A program made the position numbers and the translations under genes. From positions 124,001-188,000 of the forward strand of contig CAZOKZ010000002.1 of the NCBI GenBank assembly GCA_964580585.1: 64,000 nt of DNA, read 5' to 3'. This document shows positions 58,285-64,000 of this stretch, piece after piece. Within the stretch, counting starts at the first letter, position 1; each line of letters opens with the position of its first letter. The stretch is from CAZOKZ01 sp964580585. Lineage in GTDB: Bacteria; Sumerlaeota; Sumerlaeia; SLMS01; JAHLLQ01. A model generated the notes under the pieces. It was given only the letters and a program-made list of their open reading frames with translations, was not told the origin of the DNA and made no database searches.

Positions 58285-59198
58285 TGGATTCCTCCCCGAA
58301 AACACTCGAAAATTCCCCCCTGCTCGTTTTGCGAGCGGGGGTTTTCCTATTGGTCGCAGGCGCATTATTGCCTTCAACTACACCTGCCGAAGGCTTGCGT
58401 CTTTCGGACGTCCTAACAACACAGACGATGAACTTGAATCCTCAAGAGGGGTTGGTGCGTGGTGAGTTCGCTCGTCGTTTAGTGGACGATTTACGGGCCG
58501 ATTTGGAAGCTAAACGCCTTAAAGGGCTGGAGGAAAAGACGGACAAACTACTCGCTCGACTGGCACCGGAAGACGCAGCGGTTGCAGACACGATGTACCT
58601 GCGAGTTCAGATTTTATCAGCCCTTGGCAAGCACCACCAGGCGCTGATTAGCGTTCAGGAATACCTGGAAACCTATCCAGACGGCGCGGATCGATTTGCC
58701 GCCTTGGGTATGGTAGCCAAAGCCAATTTAGAAAAAGGCGATTGGTCCGAAGCGTACCGAATTTATCATCAGTTGGCCAAGGATTGCCCCGCATCGGAAT
58801 TGCACGACGCTCTTGGTATTGATGGCACCTGGAATGCCGTCGAAGTCATGATCAACGAAGGCGACGGCAAATCGGCGCGACGCGTTCTGGAGGCAATTCC
58901 CGAACGAAAAATGACACGCGGTGTACAGTCGCTTTACACGTACTGGAGGACGGAATCGCTCCTGGCCGAGGACGATTCAAACGTTCCTTTCCCACCACGT
59001 TTGGATGAAAACGACCCGCTTTATCCGTCCGTGGAATTACGCCGTGCGATGTTGTTTGAATTACGCGGGGTCGGGCATTTTGCGGCGCCAATTTACCAGG
59101 AACTCGGTTGGGCTCGCGAAAAGCTCTCGCCCGCTGAACAAACCGTGCTGGAAACGCGTATCCAAGCGCGCGAGAAACGTTTTTCGGGAATGCCATGA
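58284..59198 (+). CDS. Exported TPR-type protein, 304 aa
   Basis: The N-terminal hydrophobic segment (LLVLRAGVFLLVAGALLPST) looks like a signal peptide ending PAEG. The body is helical with TPR-like pairs (MYLRVQILSALGKHHQALIS, VAKANLEKGDWSEAYRIYHQ, AIYQELGW-like APIYQELGWAREK). It starts inside the ftsH stop (TAATG), so it is translated with ftsH. No family is recognised; a periplasmic scaffold is the simplest idea. Confidence 0.65.
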   Translation: MDSSPKTLENSPLLVLRAGVFLLVAGALLPSTTPAEGLRLSDVLTTQTMNLNPQEGLVRGEFARRLVDDLRADLEAKRLKGLEEKTDKLLARLAPEDAAVADTMYLRVQILSALGKHHQALISVQEYLETYPDGADRFAALGMVAKANLEKGDWSEAYRIYHQLAKDCPASELHDALGIDGTWNAVEVMINEGDGKSARRVLEAIPERKMTRGVQSLYTYWRTESLLAEDDSNVPFPPRLDENDPLYPSVELRRAMLFELRGVGHFAAPIYQELGWAREKLSPAEQTVLETRIQAREKRFSGMP

Positions 59199-59317
59199 TT
59201 TTTTTAGAAGGTTTATCAACTGTTGGGACGAATTACTTTCTTGGGAGCATGTGTGTCGTCGTATTGCTTGTCGCCATTATTTTACTCTTCATCCTTGTAC
59301 GCGTTTTCAGAGAGTAG
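59195..59317 (+). CDS. Small single-span membrane protein, 40 aa
   Basis: The ATG overlaps the stop of the TPR gene by four bases (ATGA). The product is a short N-terminus, then one hydrophobic span (CVVVLLVAIILLFILV, residues 20-35) and a basic end (RVFRE). The coupling and the good hydrophobic profile are the only evidence. Its place at the end of the ftsH-TPR unit suggests a helper of that unit. Confidence 0.5.
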   Translation: MIFLEGLSTVGTNYFLGSMCVVVLLVAIILLFILVRVFRE

Positions 59318-59365
59318 AGCGTCTATTTTTCTGCTACACTGAAATTATTGGATTGTACGTTTCAG

Positions 59366-59580
59366 TTTTAAAGTCCCAAAGGGGCGAAGCATATCAGCCT
59401 GGGGCGCAGCCCCAGGAAATCGATTTTTCTTTACCAAGCTCTGAAAGAGCGAAATAGAAATGGCTCTGCAAAGGAAATATTTCGCACTTTCAGTGCTCGG
59501 TTGATCTTCTATTGTCACCTGGGGCGGCGCGCTTCGCGCTCTGCCCCAGGCTGGTTTATGTCGCCCCATTGGGGCTTATT
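59366..59580. repeat. 215-base imperfect inverted-repeat element (MITE/REP-like)
   Basis: The left arm (59366-59416) runs CCAAAGGGGCGAAGC, then CAGCCTGGGGC and GCAGCCCCAGG. The right arm (59517-59580), read as reverse complement, runs GCCCCAATGGGGCGAC, CAGCCTGGGGC, then AGAGCGCGAAGCGCG and CCGCCCCAGG. Inner arms CTCTGAAAGAGCG and CGCACTTTCAGTGCTC also pair. No transposase is inside. A truncated copy lies at 54447. The remaining 240 bases up to pilT hold no gene. Confidence 0.65.
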
Positions 59581-59821
59581 ATTAGCGGGTTTGGTTTTGC
59601 GAGAACATTTATCGTGACAAAGTGAAGATCATACTTCGAGGAGTAGAATGCTTGGCGTTCATGATAAAGATGTTCCTCACTGTACGCAAATCGAAGAAAT
59701 GAAGCGTCTTAGATACGGGGAGTCGTTTGGGATTTCTCAAACGAGGTTGATTGTTTATTGCCCTGGGAGGGAAATCTGTCGAAAGATTCGACTGACTTAA
59801 AATCACTTCGAGGCGCTTCCC

Positions 59822-61354
59822 ATGGGACTTTTTTCGAGCAAGAAAAAATCGGATGACGATTCGGACAAATCGACGTCGGACCGTTCTTCCAATCAACCGC
59901 TACTGCCGCCTTCGGCGCAAAAGTCCAGTCCGCCATCGTCACCGCCATCCCGCCACGATTCCAGCGGCACGGGGCGAGGTCCAACGCCGCCCGGTGGGTT
60001 GTTGCCAACGCCTGAGTGGCATAACGAACAGAAAAAAACCGGCGATTCACGCCCCTCGCCCGGCCGTCCCCAAGAGCCCTCGCGGGCCAGCCGTTCGGCA
60101 CCACCCGGCCAAGGCAGCAGCGGTTCGCGTCCATCGGCAGGCACCGACCCGACAGTGAACCTCAAGTCCCAGCAACCCTCGGCAGGAAGCGCGGGAAGCG
60201 CTCCGATTACGCAACCGGCCAATCCTCGCGCGGCACAGGCTGCTGCTGTCCCACGCAGAGAGCCAACAAAGCCGGACCCGTCATCGAGCACTGGCGGACC
60301 CGTGCGGGTTGGATTGATGCAGCTTTTGCGCGAAGCGGTCGAGCGCGGCGCCTCCGACCTTCACCTTTCGCGAGGTGTGCCTCCCACCATTCGCCTGGAT
60401 GGTTATCTGGTGCCGCTGGATTACCCATCGCTGTCGAAAGAGGCATGCGACAAACTGGTCACCGGGGCGCTCACGCAACTTCAGCGTGAAAAATTCGACC
60501 GCGAGTGGGAGTTGGATTTTTCGCTCGATCTTCCCGATGCGGGGCGTTTCCGCGTGAACGTGCACAAGCAACGCGGAGGCACCGAAGCCGCTTTCCGCGT
60601 GGTGAATGACGTGATTTTACCGCTGCGTCGTCTGGGGTTGCCCGGCGTTGTCGAAGAGATTGCTCGCAAGCACAGCGGATTGGTGTTGGTGACGGGCCCG
60701 ACCGGTTCGGGTAAAACGACAACGCTGGCTTCGATTGTGGATCAGATTAATTCCGAACGCCAGTGCATGATTATCACGGTCGAAGACCCGATCGAATACG
60801 TGCACAAAAACAAGCGTTCGATCATTAAACAACGCGAGTTGACCAGCGATACACTTTCGTTCCCCGCCGCGTTGCGCCATGTGTTGCGCCAGGACCCCGA
60901 CGTGATTGTAATCGGCGAAATGCGCGATCTAGAAACCATCAGCACGGCGCTGACGGCAGCGGAAACAGGGCACTTGGTGTTTGCCACGTTGCACACACCG
61001 GATGCGGCTCAGACCGTTGACCGCATGATCGATGTGTTTCCCCCGCACCAGCAGGAACAAGCGCGCATTCAGGTGGCGAATACGATCCAGTCGATCATCG
61101 CGCAACAACTGATTCCCGTGCCGGGTAATCGCGGACGCGTGGTGGCGGTCGAGATTCTGATCGCGACGGTGGCAGTACGCAAAATCGTCCGAACTGGAAA
61201 AACCGAACAACTTTACACGACGATGCAGACGAACTGGGAAACGGGTATGATCACGATGGATAAATCGTTGAAGACACTCTACCAGCAGGGTCTCATCTCG
61301 TTCGACGACGCGCTGGCACGGTGCAAGTATCCGACGGAGTTCGATAATCTGTAA
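59822..61354 (+). CDS. pilT: PilT-type twitching/retraction ATPase with long disordered N-terminus, 510 aa
   Basis: Residues 161-510 form a normal PilT: ASDLHLSRGVPPTIRLDGYL, Walker A GPTGSGKT (292-299), the Asp box IITVEDPIEYVHKNKRSIIK, Walker B QDPDVIVIGEMRDLETI and the His box TAAETGHLVFATLHTPDA. MDKSLKTLYQQGLISFDDAL at the end is also typical. It depolymerises type IV pili for retraction, adhesion or DNA uptake. The first 160 residues are Ser/Pro/Gly-rich and low in complexity, which standard PilT (about 345-370 residues) lacks. The PilT-specific AIRNLIRE motif is here VRKIVRTGK. Confidence 0.93.
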   Translation: MGLFSSKKKSDDDSDKSTSDRSSNQPLLPPSAQKSSPPSSPPSRHDSSGTGRGPTPPGGLLPTPEWHNEQKKTGDSRPSPGRPQEPSRASRSAPPGQGSSGSRPSAGTDPTVNLKSQQPSAGSAGSAPITQPANPRAAQAAAVPRREPTKPDPSSSTGGPVRVGLMQLLREAVERGASDLHLSRGVPPTIRLDGYLVPLDYPSLSKEACDKLVTGALTQLQREKFDREWELDFSLDLPDAGRFRVNVHKQRGGTEAAFRVVNDVILPLRRLGLPGVVEEIARKHSGLVLVTGPTGSGKTTTLASIVDQINSERQCMIITVEDPIEYVHKNKRSIIKQRELTSDTLSFPAALRHVLRQDPDVIVIGEMRDLETISTALTAAETGHLVFATLHTPDAAQTVDRMIDVFPPHQQEQARIQVANTIQSIIAQQLIPVPGNRGRVVAVEILIATVAVRKIVRTGKTEQLYTTMQTNWETGMITMDKSLKTLYQQGLISFDDALARCKYPTEFDNL

Positions 61355-61379
61355 GAGCAAAACATGAAAGAGAGGCAGG

Positions 61380-61613
61380 ATGTCCGACCATTCGTTTACC
61401 ATCAAGCTATCGCGTTGGATTGGCCATATTCTTATGGTCGTGGGATTGTTTATGTTTTTCAAATCAGGCGTCGTTGGAACTATTATTTTCCTTGCCGCTT
61501 TTCATTTTTATGCAATCTCAGAGATTCTTGACGTCTTGTGCGATATTGTTAAGCAGCTATACCAGAGAAACAAGCTACTGATGAGCACGGAAAATAATGA
61601 GGGACGGAGTTGA
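61380..61613 (+). CDS. Small two-span membrane protein, 77 aa
   Basis: Two hydrophobic stretches (IGHILMVVGLFMFF and VVGTIIFLAAFHFYAI) separated by a short turn, then a polar tail. The start is preceded by AGAGG and lies 25 bases after pilT, so it is probably in the pilT unit. A strong hairpin overlaps its last codons. No family is recognised. Confidence 0.5.
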   Translation: MSDHSFTIKLSRWIGHILMVVGLFMFFKSGVVGTIIFLAAFHFYAISEILDVLCDIVKQLYQRNKLLMSTENNEGRS

Positions 61614-61637
61614 ATGGCTCCGTCCCTTTGATTTTAA
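61600..61637 (+). terminator. Terminator built from an inverted pair of the GGGACGGAG motif
   Basis: AGGGACGGAG (61600-61609) pairs perfectly over ten bases with CTCCGTCCCT (61618-61627), loop TTGAATGG, followed by TTGATTTTAATT. Both arms are copies of the over-represented motif. Terminators built from inverted uptake-sequence pairs are well known in Neisseria and Pasteurellaceae. Confidence 0.8.
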
Positions 61638-61655
61638 TTCGATCAATCTGTTTTC

Positions 61656-61781
61656 AGGCGAGTGATGTTCTTTGCAGTTCAAGGCGTGCGAGGCGAGGGC
61701 GAAAGGAGCGTATTTGTAATACGTGACTTGAGCCCAAGTCCGATGCACAACGCCGAAATGCGAAGAACAGACTCGTCCTGA
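61656..61781. repeat. 126-base long imperfect palindrome at the end of the lamin-tail gene
   Basis: Outer arms CAGG-CGAGTGATGTTCTT (61656 onward) and its counterpart ending at 61781 (GAACAGACTCGTCCTG) pair. Inner arms are AAGGCG/CGCC, GGGC/GCCC and a centre CGTATT-TGT-AATACG (61709-61723). It ends one base before the stop codon of the minus-strand gene. It could form a very long hairpin or cruciform and serve as a terminator. Elements of this shape are dispersed in many genomes. Confidence 0.65.
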
Positions 61782-64000
61782 TCAGTTGTTTACGTTCCGG
61801 CTGACGTACACTTGCCATGGTCCATCCGGGCGGTGTTTGAAACCCAGTTGTGCGCTCTTGTACGGTTCCTCGAACGCGCCCCGTCCGGTTGATTCGGCAA
61901 TCCAGGCTTCGCCGTATTCGCTGATCTGGATCAAGTCGTCGATGCCGTCGCCGTCTCCGTCCCCCGCAAACACCCACCAACCGTCTCCCATGCCGGGATT
62001 GTCGCGGAAACCGAGCCACGCCCAGCGCGTCGGGGCACCAAACGCGGTGCCATTCGACAGCGCAACCCATGCGTCGGTGAACGGCGTCATCTGGCACACG
62101 TCGTCTTTGCCATCGGCATTGAAGTCGCCGAAATGAATGCCGTAGCCCGATGCGGGATTCCATTGGAAGCCCGTATAACCGAATGAGGCTATCGTTTGGA
62201 AACCCGGTCCAGCCGTGGCAAGCGCCACGAGGAATTGTCCGCCGGGCAATAGCTGCACAATGTCGTCACGACCATCGCCGTTCACGTCGGCTGCATTGAT
62301 CACGTAACCATTCGCCGGGTCGTGGGTAAGGCCGCTCGAAATCATCATCGATGGGCCAGGGATGTTGCCTGCTCCATCGTTGTAACCAACCCAAAGGGCG
62401 CCAAATTCGGTGACCTGGCCAAGATCGGTGTACCCGTCGCCGTTGAAATCGCCGGGAAGCGCTGTCCAACCACCATCTTCGACATTCAGGTAACCACTGC
62501 TTTGTTTGGTCGATTCACCAAACGTCTGATTTCCCAGGTTTGTCGCCGTCCAGGCTTCCCCACCGGCGGTCACAACAGCCATGTCGGTCAGGTTGTCGCC
62601 TGTAAAATCGGCGGCGAAAGTTTTCCATCCGCTTGCCGGATCGTGCAAGAAACCAAGCGCGGCGTAACGGGTAGCTCCCGCAAAAGTGCCGCCTGCATTC
62701 GTCGATCCCCACCCATCGAGATAAGGCGTGAGAACGAGCAGGTCGCATTCTTCGCCTGCATTGCGACGATTGATTGCGCGCGAGACAGAAGGGCTGTGGG
62801 CACCATCGTTGTCGAACGATTGCACCTCGATCAAGTTGCCCCCGACGGCAAGAACGGCGTTGAAACTCCATTGTGTCCACGTACCGGAATCGTTGGTAGC
62901 CTGCGTCCAGGCCGATGTTCCGTTGCCGTTGATAATGCGATATTTGACTTCGGTTAAAAACCCATCGGTGTCGGCGGCGGTACCGGAGATATCGATGGAG
63001 CTTTCGCGGAAGAAAGCTTCGAATCCAGGTGCGGGCGAACCGATGTTTACCGTGGGGGCTTCGTTAGGGTCCGTGGTGTTGCTGACTCCCGGGGTGGGAT
63101 TCGCGAGAGGCTGGAGACTACCCGAACCATCGGGAATCAAGCCTTCGCTGAGATCGGTGGTTTGCGCACCAAACGCAAACGAGTGAATCAGTTGCGCGGA
63201 ATTCGCATCGTTGTCGTAGAGACCGATTTCTTCCCCGTCTTTACCGAGCTTAAAAGCCGCGTGTGGCACGGCGGGTGTGGATTCGTCAGCTTCGTCATCG
63301 GCCCAGACGAGGAGGAAACCTTTTGCGGGAATCGACGTTCCGGCCGGAAATTCCCACTTCGTCGGATTCGACAAATCGTCCGTCAGGTGTAAACCACCTA
63401 AATCGACCGCGGTGTTTTCGTTATTGTAGATTTCAATCCAGTCGTCGAAATCACCAAAGTCATCAGCGAGGACACTCGCGTTATCCGCCATGAATTCGTT
63501 GATGGTAAGCTGGGGGGGCGTGCGGGGATTTCCCCCATTGCACGGAGCCGTGTTGTTGTCGTTCGCGGCCAGCGGCGTTACGACGCAAAATTCCTGGAGC
63601 GTGTCGCTGCCATCGGGATACCGACCGTAGGATTGGTCGGTAATCAATTGCGGGAAGGCAAGATCGTCCACCAACACGCGTCCGTTCGCTTCGTTTTGCG
63701 AAAGAATAACGGTCTCGCCCGCGATATCCAACTTGAAGTTCGCATGCAAGTACCCCGGTGCCGTTTGCTCAAGATCGTCGTCTGCCCAAACTAACAGGCG
63801 CCCATTTGCCGGAATCGAAATTCCAGTGGGTATCTGGAACATCGTGGGGCTGGAAGGGTCGTCGCTGAGATACCACCCAGAGAGGTCGATGGGAGTATCT
63901 TCGTCGTTATACAGTTCGATCCAATCGTCGAACTCGCCGAAGTTGTCCGCGTTGGTGTTCAAGTTCGAGGCCAGCACTTCATTAATGGTCACGGCGGGTA
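61782..64000 (-). CDS. Secreted lamin-tail-domain/FG-GAP repeat protein, C-terminal 739 aa (runs off the right edge)
   Basis: The visible part begins inside the gene (the frame is open to 64000). Two lamin-tail domains are clear: TINEVLASN, DDWIELYNDEDTPIDLSGWY and LLVWADDD; then LTINEFMADN, DDWIEIYNNENTAVDLGGLH and FLLVWADDEAD. An Ig/bacterial-type beta domain follows (TVNIGSPAPGF, SSIDISGTAAD). About six FG-GAP/VCBS units come last (FAADFTGDNLTDMAVV, LPGDFNGDGYTDLGQV, NAADVNGDGRDDIVQLL, FGDFNADGKDDVCQM), whose DxNxDGxxD loops bind calcium. Such proteins act outside the cell, in adhesion or surface binding. There is no sorting signal at the C-terminus. Confidence 0.85.
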   Translation of the reverse strand, partial: PAVTINEVLASNLNTNADNFGEFDDWIELYNDEDTPIDLSGWYLSDDPSSPTMFQIPTGISIPANGRLLVWADDDLEQTAPGYLHANFKLDIAGETVILSQNEANGRVLVDDLAFPQLITDQSYGRYPDGSDTLQEFCVVTPLAANDNNTAPCNGGNPRTPPQLTINEFMADNASVLADDFGDFDDWIEIYNNENTAVDLGGLHLTDDLSNPTKWEFPAGTSIPAKGFLLVWADDEADESTPAVPHAAFKLGKDGEEIGLYDNDANSAQLIHSFAFGAQTTDLSEGLIPDGSGSLQPLANPTPGVSNTTDPNEAPTVNIGSPAPGFEAFFRESSIDISGTAADTDGFLTEVKYRIINGNGTSAWTQATNDSGTWTQWSFNAVLAVGGNLIEVQSFDNDGAHSPSVSRAINRRNAGEECDLLVLTPYLDGWGSTNAGGTFAGATRYAALGFLHDPASGWKTFAADFTGDNLTDMAVVTAGGEAWTATNLGNQTFGESTKQSSGYLNVEDGGWTALPGDFNGDGYTDLGQVTEFGALWVGYNDGAGNIPGPSMMISSGLTHDPANGYVINAADVNGDGRDDIVQLLPGGQFLVALATAGPGFQTIASFGYTGFQWNPASGYGIHFGDFNADGKDDVCQMTPFTDAWVALSNGTAFGAPTRWAWLGFRDNPGMGDGWWVFAGDGDGDGIDDLIQISEYGEAWIAESTGRGAFEEPYKSAQLGFKHRPDGPWQVYVSRNVNN

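Noticed and set aside
1..64000. tRNA, rRNA, tmRNA or RNase P genes
   Set aside because: No GGTTCGA-type T-loop with matching acceptor stems and no rRNA-like stretch was found in the intergenic regions.

Overview
The window is a continuous piece of chromosome from an uncultured Gram-negative-type bacterium. It encodes a SurA-like periplasmic isomerase, a Wza-like outer-membrane export lipoprotein with a Wzc-like kinase, an MsbA-like exporter and secretion pseudopilins. Several pilin-like proteins end in a YDPTNG...GD motif, and there is a PilD/MshEN fusion, an HPF/sigma-like fusion and a lamin-tail/FG-GAP protein. I associate this mix with little-cultured phyla around Sumerlaeota, Hydrogenedentota and Planctomycetota. 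That placement is inference, not proof. No rRNA or tRNA gene was seen.

Layout. 1-6.1 kb (minus strand): a tightly overlapped operon with two glycosyltransferases, a GT-C-like membrane protein, a DUF4190-like protein, an orphan XdhC and a 49-residue membrane protein. 6.2-7.8 kb (minus): infC-rpmI-rplT, with an AUU start on infC and a terminator-like hairpin just before its ribosome binding site. 8.2-9.6 kb (plus): a small alpha/beta-barrel protein and a SurA-like isomerase. 9.7-15.1 kb (minus): three tandem pilin-like genes plus a fourth relic, an ABC exporter and a proline-rich membrane protein. 15.2-24 kb: an ABC ATPase, a REP-type transposase with its repeats, an ExeA/GspB-like pair, a true pseudopilin, and prepilin peptidase-aroE-aroK. 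24.2-29.9 kb (plus): yebC, tlyA, a large TPR lipoprotein and a VWA protein. 29.9-36.3 kb: glutaminyl cyclase, a sugar epimerase, yjbQ and hyuAB.

36.3-45.2 kb (minus) is an exopolysaccharide locus: Wzc-like, Wza-like, O-antigen-ligase-like, a TPR protein, a WbuB-like glycosyltransferase and a NusG paralog. Next come the HPF/sigma-like fusion, a VTC-DUF4956-HlyD operon, htpG, a conserved membrane protein and an AraC regulator. Two tandem toxin-antitoxin modules follow, then ribE, ftsH, a TPR protein, pilT and a large secreted lamin-tail/FG-GAP protein that runs off the right edge.

Type IV pilus/type II secretion parts (ExeA/GspB-like pair, pseudopilin, prepilin peptidase, PilT) are scattered instead of clustered. 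The most unusual signal is at DNA level. By hand count the 10-mer GGGGACGGAG (either strand) occurs 14 times exactly, plus seven copies with one mismatch, where about 0.1-0.25 exact copies are expected. It lies in both orientations and all reading frames, clusters in a few accessory genes, and forms an inverted pair as a terminator stem near 61.6 kb. This resembles a DNA uptake sequence and is the best candidate for something undescribed.
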